This document shows, in pieces, positions 32,566 through 40,418 of a stretch of 46,048 nucleotides of DNA. The translations under genes were made by a program, and so were the position numbers. Source of the stretch: Mycolicibacterium vinylchloridicum (lineage in GTDB: Bacteria > Actinomycetota > Actinomycetes > Mycobacteriales > Mycobacteriaceae); assembly GCF_013404075.1 (NCBI RefSeq), contig NZ_JACBJQ010000043.1, positions 1-46,048 of the forward strand. Direction: 5' to 3'. The notes beneath the pieces were generated by a model. That model saw nothing but the letters and a program-made list of their open reading frames with translations. It was not told the DNA's origin and searched no databases. The first letter of the stretch is position 1. Every line of letters starts with the position of its first letter.

Positions 32566-33563
32566 GCGTGAGTGACCATCTGCGCCGGCGCTGGCCCAAA
32601 CACTGGCCGCTGCAGATCGTTCCGGTTGTCCCCTGGGCCGACCAACGTCCCCTGTACGCCGAAGCGAGGCCCGGAATCATCGAGGCGGCGCTCGATCGCG
32701 CGCTGGGCCGGCCGACCGGAAACTGGTTCGCGTTCGCGGCAAGCCACGACGTTCGCGGTGACCGTCCACTGGGTGCGCGGGTCGCCGGCGTCGAGCTGGT
32801 CGCCTGGCGCGGCCGCCACGGTGAGCTGATGGTGGGACCGGCGGGATGCCCGCACATGGGAGCGGACCTGGCGACCGGAACCGTTTCCGGCGGCACACTG
32901 TTCTGCCCCTGGCACGGGCTGGCCGTCGACGGCGCGGCGTGCGCCTTGAAATGGGTTCGGCTGCCCAGCCATGACGACGGTGTCCTGGCGTGGGTGCGCC
33001 TGGACGCCGTCGGCGGGGAAACTCCGCTGGATCAGCCCGTCATTCCCGCTCGCCCCGAAGGGGAGACGCTGGCAGCCGTCACCCGCAGCGTCGGGGTGTG
33101 CGAACCCAGTGACATCATCGCCAACCGCCTCGACCCATGGCACGGCGCCTGGTTCCATCCACACTCCTTCGCCCTGCTCGACGTGCTGTCCACGCCCACT
33201 GACGACGACGACCGCTACGTCGTCTCCGTCACCTTCCGGGTCGGACGACTGGGCGTACCCACCATTGCCGAATTCACCTGCCCCGACGCACGCACCATCG
33301 TGATGCGAATCGTCGAGGGCGAAGGTGTCGGCAGCGTCGTCGAAACCCACGCGACCCCACTCGGTGCAGGGCCGGACGGGCAGCCCAGCGTCGCGGTGCT
33401 CGAAGCGGTGATCGCGCAGTCGCCGCGGCCGGGCTTCCGGGTTGCACGCGCAATGGCACCGCTGGCCACGCGACTGATACGGCACGCCGGCGACCGGCTG
33501 TGGCGCGACGACCTGGAGTACGCCGAACGCCGATACCGACTCCGCCGGGACGCATCGCGCTAG
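32562..33563 (+). CDS. DUF5914 Rieske protein, CrtU partner
   Basis: The 333-residue protein has a Rieske [2Fe-2S] domain: Cys96-x-His98 in GCPHMGADL and Cys115-x2-His118 in FCPWHGLAVDG, 16 residues apart. The rest matches the DUF5914 family commonly found beside crtU in actinobacteria. A further CEPSDIIANRLDPWHGAWFH segment and a DUF5914 C-terminal region follow. It probably supplies electrons or modifies the carotenoid ring with CrtU; the exact reaction is not established. ATG 32562 overlaps the crtU stop (ATGA). It is followed by the DUF2784 gene after 12 bp. Confidence 0.85.
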   Translation: MSVSDHLRRRWPKHWPLQIVPVVPWADQRPLYAEARPGIIEAALDRALGRPTGNWFAFAASHDVRGDRPLGARVAGVELVAWRGRHGELMVGPAGCPHMGADLATGTVSGGTLFCPWHGLAVDGAACALKWVRLPSHDDGVLAWVRLDAVGGETPLDQPVIPARPEGETLAAVTRSVGVCEPSDIIANRLDPWHGAWFHPHSFALLDVLSTPTDDDDRYVVSVTFRVGRLGVPTIAEFTCPDARTIVMRIVEGEGVGSVVETHATPLGAGPDGQPSVAVLEAVIAQSPRPGFRVARAMAPLATRLIRHAGDRLWRDDLEYAERRYRLRRDASR

Positions 33564-33575
33564 CCTGGCCTCGTC

Positions 33576-33941
33576 ATGAAGAACGTCCACATCGCAACTG
33601 TCATCGCAGCCGTGGCCGCCCACTTCGGCTATCTGATCTACCTGCCGAGCGGCGGTTTCCTGGCACTGCGCTGGCGACGGACATTCTGGCTGCACCTGCC
33701 GGCCGTGTGCTGGGGAATCGGCGTCGTGGCCATGGACCTGCCCTGCCCCCTGACAACACTCGAACAGCGCGCGCGGCGCTCGGCCGGCATGGATCCCCTG
33801 CCCGAGACGGGATTCGTCGGCCGCTATGTGGCCGGTGTCGTGTTCCCTGCCAACCGGACCCGCGTCGCCCAGGCGCTTGCGTTCATCGCGGCGGCGGTGT
33901 CCTGGATCGCGCTGGCAGTCCAAACCCGCCGAGCCGAATAG
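33576..33941 (+). CDS. DUF2784 small membrane protein
   Basis: The 121-residue integral membrane protein has three to four predicted helices (IATVIAAVAAHFGYLIYL; FWLHLPAVCWGIGVVAMD; ALAFIAAAVSWIALAVQ). The pattern GGFLALRW, then LPAVCWG and CPLTTLEQ, fits DUF2784. The helices and the small size recall heterodimeric lycopene cyclase subunits, but the LPxEE motif of those cyclases is missing. It follows the Rieske gene by 12 bp, so it belongs to the same transcript. The function is unknown. Confidence 0.75.
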   Translation: MKNVHIATVIAAVAAHFGYLIYLPSGGFLALRWRRTFWLHLPAVCWGIGVVAMDLPCPLTTLEQRARRSAGMDPLPETGFVGRYVAGVVFPANRTRVAQALAFIAAAVSWIALAVQTRRAE

Positions 33942-34039
33942 GACGAGCCGTTCGGCGACTTTCCCACCCGGGCACTCCGTTGCGAACATTCCGGCCGGTG
34001 ACACCGTAACCTTGAAAACCTGATGAAGGACGCGGGTAG

Positions 34040-34624
34040 GTGAGCAACAAACGCCGTACGGTCGATCCTGCGCTGGACCGGACTGAGTTGGAACGGCAGC
34101 TGTCCGCTGACGTGCGGGCAATGACCGCCCGATCCGACCGCGTCGGACGCTATTTCGCTCGCGCGAACGATGTCAACAACAGCGACTTCCACGCCCTGCT
34201 CCACATCATGGTGGCCGAGACCGCGGGCGTTCCGCTGACCCCCGCGCAACTGCGCCAGCGCATGGACCTGTCGCCGCCGGCGATCACCTATCTTGTCGAC
34301 CGCATGATCGAGTCGGGTCACATCCGGCGGGAACCAGATCCCAACGACCGACGCAAATGGCTGCTGCGCTACGAGGATCGCGGGATGGCGCTGGCTCATG
34401 ACTTCTTCAGGCCCCTCGGATCTCGAATCAGTGCGGCGCTGGCCGATCTCGACGATGACCACCTGCTCGCCGCCCATCAGGTTTTCCTCGCGATGATCTC
34501 GGCGATGGCCACGTTCGAGGACGAACTCGGGGTAGTCGACGTGCCCGCGTCAGCGCGCGCCGGGCGGGCCACCACCGCGCGGCGGGCTGGCAGGAAGACC
34601 CGTCCCAGCCCGCGCCCGGACTGA
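34040..34624 (+). CDS. MarR-family regulator of the carotenoid cluster
   Basis: The 194-residue winged-helix regulator has HTH TPAQLRQRMDLSPPAITYLV followed by DRMIESGHIRREPDPNDRRK and a wing region (KWLLRYEDRG), typical of MarR. The C-terminal 25 residues are Arg-rich and lie in the 75-bp overlap with the convergent glycosyltransferase gene. The GTG start at 34040 has AAGGA (34025-34029) at 10 nt. In Corynebacterium glutamicum the MarR protein CrtR represses crt genes and is relieved by GGPP; by analogy this protein may act on the palindrome before crtE. Autoregulation cannot be judged: its own upstream 98 bp has no such palindrome. Confidence 0.88.
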   Translation: MSNKRRTVDPALDRTELERQLSADVRAMTARSDRVGRYFARANDVNNSDFHALLHIMVAETAGVPLTPAQLRQRMDLSPPAITYLVDRMIESGHIRREPDPNDRRKWLLRYEDRGMALAHDFFRPLGSRISAALADLDDDHLLAAHQVFLAMISAMATFEDELGVVDVPASARAGRATTARRAGRKTRPSPRPD

Positions 34625-35845
34625 GAGAAGTCGCTGTTCGATCAGCACTGCCCCCCGTTGCACACCGCCGGTGGCGGCGAAGCCCGTTGCCACCCGGCGC
34701 GCTCCGGCGGTCATTGCGGATGCGCGCAGCACCGCACCGCGGAGACGGCGGGGCGTGAGCCGTTTGGGCGGCAATCGGGTGCCGCAGCCCGCAATTTGCA
34801 CCCGGCGCGCGACTTCGGCCTGGTCACGGGCGAACGGCACCACACACACCGGTACGCCGCGGTCGAGCGCCTTGACAGTCGTTCCCATGCCCCCGTGGGT
34901 GACGACGCACATCGCACGGTCCAGGACCGCGGCGTGCGGCACGAACCGGCACACCGTCGAATTCGGTGTGCGGGGCAATCCCGCGGGTATGCCGGCAGGG
35001 AAGGTGACGACGACGTGAACAGGCTGATCGGCCAGCGCCAGTAGCGCAGTGCGCCCCAGCCGCTCGTCACCCTGGGCGATCGAGGACGTGCCGACGAGCA
35101 CGATGGGCCGGTCCACGGCGGCCAGCCACCGCGGCTCGGGCCGCGGAACCTGTTCGAACACACAGGAACCGATGAAATGCACGGTGTCCGGCCAATCGGG
35201 GTGCGGATACTCGAACGGTTCGCCTCCCACCGCCAGCAGCAGCGGCGCCCTGCGCATCAGTGCATCAACGGACCCAACCGGAGATGCGCCCAGGCCCGCC
35301 CGGATCGTGTTGATCCTGGGCAGTACCGGGCGGTCGAAGAGCATCCTGACAACCGGTCGCATCACCCCGTCGCGGATGCCGCCGACGACTCCGGTCAGCG
35401 GCCGTAGACCCGGCCCGAAGGGTGGTGCATATCGTGAATGCAGATAAGGCGTGAACGGTGAAAACACCGACCAGGGAACGTCTCCGGCGTCCGCAGCCGA
35501 TATGGCGCCCCAGCAATTAGCATCGATGATGACCGCGTCGGGTCGTACCATATCGACCGCGCGGCGATAGTCCCCGACCTCGAGCGCGGCCCGGCGACAG
35601 AGCACATCGGTGGACCGCTTGAGGACTCCCAGCGCACCGCTCGCCAGCCAATCTTGTCCATCGATGGCCTCGATTCGCGGATCGACCGCCTCGGCGCACA
35701 AGCCCGCCGCACGCATCGCGTCGACTTGGCCGGCCATGGTACGCAGATGGACCTGGTGACCCCGCCGAGCCAATTCGACCAGCAGCGCCGCAAGCGGATA
35801 AACGTGACCGAGGGCCGGCGACCCGTAGGCCAGAATCACTGCCAT
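34550..35845 (-). CDS. GT1-family glycosyltransferase, CrtX-like
   Basis: The 431-residue UDP-glycosyltransferase-like protein has the N-terminal acceptor domain (VILAYGSPALGHVYPLAALL) with a GHVYP segment typical of the family, and the C-terminal donor domain with THGGMGTT (His317), VCVVPFARDQAEVARRVQ. It resembles zeaxanthin or macrolide glucosyltransferases. Being in the carotenoid cluster and co-directional with idi (8-bp gap) suggests that it glycosylates a hydroxylated carotenoid, but no hydroxylase is present here. ATG 35845 is chosen because upstream codons enter idi. The 3' end overlaps the MarR gene by 75 bp. Confidence 0.85.
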   Translation of the reverse strand: MAVILAYGSPALGHVYPLAALLVELARRGHQVHLRTMAGQVDAMRAAGLCAEAVDPRIEAIDGQDWLASGALGVLKRSTDVLCRRAALEVGDYRRAVDMVRPDAVIIDANCWGAISAADAGDVPWSVFSPFTPYLHSRYAPPFGPGLRPLTGVVGGIRDGVMRPVVRMLFDRPVLPRINTIRAGLGASPVGSVDALMRRAPLLLAVGGEPFEYPHPDWPDTVHFIGSCVFEQVPRPEPRWLAAVDRPIVLVGTSSIAQGDERLGRTALLALADQPVHVVVTFPAGIPAGLPRTPNSTVCRFVPHAAVLDRAMCVVTHGGMGTTVKALDRGVPVCVVPFARDQAEVARRVQIAGCGTRLPPKRLTPRRLRGAVLRASAMTAGARRVATGFAATGGVQRGAVLIEQRLLSVRARAGTGLPASPPRGGGPPGAR

Positions 35846-35853
35846 CGAATCGC

Positions 35854-36888
35854 CTAGCTTGCGCCAACCACACCAAGGCCGCGCAGCGCCGCCAGATTTG
35901 TTGCGCCGCAACCATGCAGGCATACCCGAAGCTCGGTCAGGAACATCTGCAGCCACTCGGTGACCGCCGCTACCGAATCGATGGCGGCAGCAAGGAGAGG
36001 GCGCGCGACAGCCACCACATCGGCACCCATCGCCAGAGCTTTGGCCGCATCAGAACCCGTTCGGATCCCGCCGGATGCCACCAACGGGATGCGCGGTAGT
36101 GCGGCGCGGACTTCCAAAAGCGCTTGGGCCGTGGGTATCCCCCAATCCGCCAAATCTGGGTAGCGTAGCTCGCCGTAGCGGACCAGCTGCTCGACACGCG
36201 ACCAGGACGTGCCGCCCGCGCCTGCCACATCGATCGCCGCTACGGGCGGTTCACCGGTGGCCAGCAACAGTTCGCGTACCGCAGTAGCCCCGATTCCGTG
36301 GCCCACCTCCTTGAGAAGCACCGGACGGTCCACCATCGGCACCACCTCATGCAATCGGTCGAGGGAGCCGACGCAGTCCGTGTCGCCGTCCGCCTGCATC
36401 GCTTCCTGCAATGGATTCGTGTGCACCGCAAGGGCATTTGCACCGACCCGGTCGAGTGCGGAAACTATTTCCGGTACCGCCTCCTTGGTCAGCTGCGCAA
36501 GTCCGATATTGCCGATCAGTAGCACATCGGGTGCCACGTCGCGGACCGCGAAGCTCGTGGCTGCCTGCTCGCCCAGCGCGCTGCTGAACATCACCCGCTG
36601 CGAGCCCAGCATCATCCCGATGCCGAGTTGCTGAGCCGCGGCCGCCAGATGGCGGTTGATGACACCCGAGAGGTCCGCTCCGCCGGTCATGGCACCGATG
36701 AGTACCGGGGCTCGCAGCCGGGATCCAAGGAAGTCGGTGGACAGGTCGACGTCGTCCATCCGGGTTTGGGTCAGGGCGTTGTAGGGCAGCCGATAGCGTT
36801 CGAGGCCCGTCGTGACACCGCGGTAGGCGACGTCACCATCCAGACAAACGTCGATGTGCCGACGTTTGCGGTGTTCGAGCAACGACAT
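35854..36888 (-). CDS. fni: Type 2 isopentenyl-diphosphate isomerase
   Basis: The 344-residue FMN-dependent isomerase interconverts IPP and DMAPP. Typical segments are HRKRRHIDVCLDG near the N-terminus, APVLIGAMTGG, LGSQRVMF, HTNPLQEAMQADGDTD (active loop, usual form HLNPLQE), VLLKEVGHG, AIDVAGAGGTSWSRVE and LVASGGIRTGSDAAKAL with ALAMGADVVAVARP, the flavin phosphate site. ATG 36888 follows GAGGTGG at 8 nt; a GTG at 36900 is 4 codons upstream. It supplies DMAPP to the crt pathway. It is divergent from mmpL across 161 bp and precedes the glycosyltransferase. Confidence 0.93.
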   Translation of the reverse strand: MSLLEHRKRRHIDVCLDGDVAYRGVTTGLERYRLPYNALTQTRMDDVDLSTDFLGSRLRAPVLIGAMTGGADLSGVINRHLAAAAQQLGIGMMLGSQRVMFSSALGEQAATSFAVRDVAPDVLLIGNIGLAQLTKEAVPEIVSALDRVGANALAVHTNPLQEAMQADGDTDCVGSLDRLHEVVPMVDRPVLLKEVGHGIGATAVRELLLATGEPPVAAIDVAGAGGTSWSRVEQLVRYGELRYPDLADWGIPTAQALLEVRAALPRIPLVASGGIRTGSDAAKALAMGADVVAVARPLLAAAIDSVAAVTEWLQMFLTELRVCLHGCGATNLAALRGLGVVGAS

Positions 36889-37049
36889 GCCACCTACCAC
36901 CTCGTCTCAGTGCCCGCGATTGCACCCAGACTACCCTCGAACGATTACTTAGTTAAATCATTGAATAGTTCAGTGAGTGAATATAAGTTGGTTAACGGCT
37001 TGGCCGACAGGCGGATTGATCATGACATCTTCCAACAAAATATTTCACA
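36889..37049. promoter_or_regulatory. AT-rich divergent promoter region idi/mmpL, second MarR-like half-site
   Basis: TTCAGTGAGTGA (36969-36980) matches 10 of 12 bases of TTAAGTGAATGA (27266-27277) in the crtE palindrome. A loose mirror, TTACTTAGTTAA (36946-36957), pairs with it at 8 of 12 positions, giving an imperfect palindrome. The stretch is AT-rich, unlike its flanks. It could allow the same regulator to control crtE, idi and mmpL. The resemblance is seen; regulation is inferred. Confidence 0.55.
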
Positions 37050-39311
37050 ATGTTAATGTTTAAGCTGATTAAGCTATCTGTGGCGGCGCCGCGACGGATC
37101 ATCGCGGCTGCCGCAGTGCTGCTGATCGCCACCGCCGTCTTCGGGATTCCAGCAGCCTCGAGCCTGTCTGCCGGGGGCTTTGTCGATCCCGGTTCGGAGT
37201 CCGCGCGCGCATCAGCGACCCTGGCCGACACCTTTGGCCAAGGCGACATGGACTTGGTCGTCGTGGTCGATTCGCAGGCCGGGTTCGCGACGGGGGCCGC
37301 CCGCTCCGTCGGCACCGACATCACCAGGGATCTGGCCGCGTCACCGTTCGTATCGCAGGTCATCTCTCCGTGGGGCAGCCCACCGGTGCCCGGCACACTG
37401 TCCGGCGACGGGCGATCAGCGATGATCGTGGCCGCGATCAAGGGCGACGAGAACACCGCGCCGAAACGAGCCCGAGCCCTCGCCGACCGGCTACCGGGCA
37501 GCACCAGCGATGTCCAGGTGCACGCGGGCGGGTCCGCGCTGGTCTTCTCCGAAATCGGTCGCCAGACCGAGCAAGACTTGATCCGAATGGAATCCATCGC
37601 AATCCCGCTGAGCTTCCTTGCGTTGGTCTGGGTCTTCGGCGGCCTCGTCGCGGCCGCCCTGCCGGTGGCTGTTGGCGGGTTCGCCATCGTGGGTTCACTG
37701 GCGGTCCTGCGGGCGATGTCCTTTGTCACCGACGTATCGATCTTCGCTCTCAACGTCGCGGTGGCGTTGGGATTCGCTTTGGCCGTCGACTACACCCTGT
37801 TGATCATCAGCCGCTACCGCGAGGAGCTGGCCGACGGCGGCTCCCGTGAGCAAGCCCTGGTGCGCACCATGACCACCGCCGGTCGCACTGTCCTGTTCTC
37901 GGCGACGACTGTTGCCCTCGCACTGGTTTCGATGGCGCTGTTTCCGATGTACTTCCTCAAGTCGTTCGCCTACGCCGGAGTGGCCGTCGTGGGGTTCGCC
38001 GCCTTCGCGGCGGTGGCCCTGACCCCGGCCGCGATCGTGCTGGCGGGCGACCGGCTCGATGCGTTGAACGTCCGGCGATGGCTCCGGCAGAAACTCGGCC
38101 GCGGCCGGCGGCCGCGGCACGCCACCGAACGCACCGGGTGGTACCAGATGGCGAAGTTCGTTATGCGCCGGGCAATTCCACTCGGCTTGGTACTCACCGC
38201 GGCATTACTGGTACTCGGCGCGCCGTTTCTTCGAGTCAAGTGGGGCAACCCCGACGACCGGGTATTACCCACGTCGTCGTCGGTGCGGGCCGTCAATGAC
38301 CGGGTCCGCGCGGACTTTCCGATGAATTCCACCACCGCGGTCAAGATCGTCCTGCCCGACGTCTCCGGACTGACGGATCCGGAACTGGACAGCTACGCCG
38401 CCCAGTTGTCCGGCGTGCCCGACGTGACCGCTGTGTCCGGACCGACGGGCACGTTCGTCGGTGGCCAACGCAGGGGGCCGCCGACGGCACCGGCCGGAAG
38501 GACCGCCAACAGCGCCTTTCTGACCGTGGAAACCACCGCACCGCTGTACACCAAGGCGTCCGACGACCAGCTGGACCGACTACACGCCGTCGCGCCGCCA
38601 CGAAACACCTCCGCACAGTTCACCGGGGCGGCACAAACGAATCGCGATGGCGTACAAAGCATTACATCGCGCCTGCCGGTGGTGCTCGGTTTCATCGCGG
38701 TCGTCACGCTGATACTGCTGTTCCTGCTCACCGGCAGCGTCGTGTTACCGATCAAAGCGGTGCTGCTGAACATCCTTTCGCTCACGGCGGCATTCGGCGC
38801 GCTCGTGTGGATATTCCAGGAGGGACATCTGTGGGCGGCCGGTACCACTCCCACCGGCACGTTGGCCGTCAACATCCCGGTGCTGATGTTCTGCATCGCA
38901 TTCGGGTTGTCCATGGACTACGAAGTCTTCCTGCTCTCGCGGATCCGCGAGTACTGGCTCGCGTCGCCCCGAACGAGTGCCGACAACGACGAGAGCATCG
39001 CGCTTGGCATCGAGCGCACCGGGCGGGTGGTGACCGCCGCCGCGCTCCTGATGACGATCTCATTTGCCGCACTGATATTCGCCGGAGTGTCGTTCATGCG
39101 CATGTTCGCCGTCGGCCTCACGATCGCGATCGTGGCCGACGCAACGGTGGTGCGCATGCTGTTGGTGCCCGCATTCATGCATGTGCTCGGCACCTGGAAC
39201 TGGTGGGCGCCCGCGCCGCTGGCACGATTCCACCAGCGCCTGTTCCCGTCCGGTGGGCCGGCCCGCGAAACTAGCGGCCTACAGTCAGCCCGACCTTCTG
39301 GAATTCCTTGA
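37050..39311 (+). CDS. MmpL-family RND transporter
   Basis: The 753-residue MMPL/RND membrane transporter has one N-terminal helix (about 17-38), a periplasmic domain, a block of five helices, a cytoplasmic linker, then the same again. Conserved proton-relay motifs occur in both halves: Asp247-Tyr248 in ALAVDYTLLIISRYREE and Asp623-Tyr624 in SMDYEVFLLSRIREYW. C. glutamicum has an MMPL-type gene (cg0722) inside its crt operon, so carotenoid export or envelope placement is a plausible role. ATG 37050 has no good ribosome site; ATG 37056 is an equal candidate. The 3' end overlaps guaB3 by 41 bp convergently. Confidence 0.9.
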   Translation: MLMFKLIKLSVAAPRRIIAAAAVLLIATAVFGIPAASSLSAGGFVDPGSESARASATLADTFGQGDMDLVVVVDSQAGFATGAARSVGTDITRDLAASPFVSQVISPWGSPPVPGTLSGDGRSAMIVAAIKGDENTAPKRARALADRLPGSTSDVQVHAGGSALVFSEIGRQTEQDLIRMESIAIPLSFLALVWVFGGLVAAALPVAVGGFAIVGSLAVLRAMSFVTDVSIFALNVAVALGFALAVDYTLLIISRYREELADGGSREQALVRTMTTAGRTVLFSATTVALALVSMALFPMYFLKSFAYAGVAVVGFAAFAAVALTPAAIVLAGDRLDALNVRRWLRQKLGRGRRPRHATERTGWYQMAKFVMRRAIPLGLVLTAALLVLGAPFLRVKWGNPDDRVLPTSSSVRAVNDRVRADFPMNSTTAVKIVLPDVSGLTDPELDSYAAQLSGVPDVTAVSGPTGTFVGGQRRGPPTAPAGRTANSAFLTVETTAPLYTKASDDQLDRLHAVAPPRNTSAQFTGAAQTNRDGVQSITSRLPVVLGFIAVVTLILLFLLTGSVVLPIKAVLLNILSLTAAFGALVWIFQEGHLWAAGTTPTGTLAVNIPVLMFCIAFGLSMDYEVFLLSRIREYWLASPRTSADNDESIALGIERTGRVVTAAALLMTISFAALIFAGVSFMRMFAVGLTIAIVADATVVRMLLVPAFMHVLGTWNWWAPAPLARFHQRLFPSGGPARETSGLQSARPSGIP

Positions 39312-40398
39312 GATCGCAATAGCCGGCCTTGGCCATCGACCGGCGCAGGCCGCCGACCAGGTTCAGCGAGCCGAACGGGTCGTCGGACGGCCCGTTGAGC
39401 ACCCGGTCCAACGACGGGCGCTCCCCCGCCGCGATCTGCAGGAGCGCGCCGCGCGGCAGCGACGGGTGCGCGGCGGCCACCGGCCAGAACCAGCCGTCCC
39501 CGAGCGCCTCGGCGGACTCGGCGAGCGGGGTGCCCAGCACCACCGCGTCGGCTCCGCAGGCAATGGCCTTGGCCAGGTCACCGGAGGTGTGGATATCGCC
39601 GTCGGCCAGCACGTGCACGTAACGCCCACCGGTCTCGTCCAGGTATTCCCGGCGCGCAGCCGCGGCGTCGGCGATCGCCGTCGCCATCGGGACGCTGATG
39701 CCGAGCACCTCGTCGCTGGTGGTCACGCCCAGCGTCGAGCCGTAGCCGACGATCACGCCGGCCGCGCCCGTGCGCATCAGGTGCAGTGCGGTGCGGTGGT
39801 CCAGAACGCCACCGGCCACCACCGGGATGTCGAGCTCGGAGATGAAGGTCTTGAGGTTCAGCGGCTCCCCGTCGGATGCCACCCGCTCGGCGGAGATGAT
39901 CGTGCCCTGGATGACCAGCAGGTCGATGCCGGCCTGGACCAGCGCCGGCGTCAAAGCCTGCGCGTTCTGCGGACTCACCCGGACCGCCGTGGTGACCCCG
40001 GCGTCGCGGATGCGGGCCACGGCCGCGCCGAGCAACTCGGGGTCCAGCGGTGCGGCGTGCAGCTGCTGCAGCAGCCGGATCGCGGCCGACGGTTCGGGCT
40101 CCTTGTCGGCGGCCTCGATGACTTCGATGATCTTGGCCGCGACGTCGGCGTGCCGGCCGATCAGACCTTCGCCGTTGAGGACCCCGAGCCCGCCGAGACG
40201 GCCCAGTTCGATCGCGAACTCCGGGGACACCAGGGCATCGGTCGGGTGCGCGACGACGGGGATCTCGAACCGGTAGGCGTCGAGCTGCCAGGCCGTGGAG
40301 ACGTCCTGGGACGAGCGGGTCCGGCGGGACGGAACGATGTTGATGTCTTCGAGTTCGTAAGTGCGGCGGGCAGTTCTGCCCATGCCGATTTCCACCAT
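39271..40398 (-). CDS. guaB3: GuaB3, IMP dehydrogenase-like protein
   Basis: The 375-residue protein matches Rv3410c in sequence and length. It has the IMPDH barrel without CBS domains. The loop that holds the catalytic Cys in IMPDH reads GYGSTLGVTTSDEVLG here, with no cysteine, as in the whole GuaB3 family. Other typical segments are VHVLADGDIHTSGDLAKAI and LRRSMAKAGYCDLKEFQKVG near the C-terminus. ATG 40398 is chosen because it gives the family N-terminus MVEIGMGRTARRTYELEDI; ATG 40407 is 3 codons upstream. guaB2 ends 20 bp upstream, so the two form an operon. Its reaction is not settled by sequence. Confidence 0.94.
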   Translation of the reverse strand: MVEIGMGRTARRTYELEDINIVPSRRTRSSQDVSTAWQLDAYRFEIPVVAHPTDALVSPEFAIELGRLGGLGVLNGEGLIGRHADVAAKIIEVIEAADKEPEPSAAIRLLQQLHAAPLDPELLGAAVARIRDAGVTTAVRVSPQNAQALTPALVQAGIDLLVIQGTIISAERVASDGEPLNLKTFISELDIPVVAGGVLDHRTALHLMRTGAAGVIVGYGSTLGVTTSDEVLGISVPMATAIADAAAARREYLDETGGRYVHVLADGDIHTSGDLAKAIACGADAVVLGTPLAESAEALGDGWFWPVAAAHPSLPRGALLQIAAGERPSLDRVLNGPSDDPFGSLNLVGGLRRSMAKAGYCDLKEFQKVGLTVGR

Positions 40399-40418
40399 GT
40401 CTCGCATCTGCTGAGCCC

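Noticed and set aside
33576..33941. Small membrane protein as a CrtYc/CrtYd lycopene cyclase subunit
   Set aside because: The cyclase LPxEE motif is missing and the sequence pattern fits DUF2784; kept only as a remote possibility.
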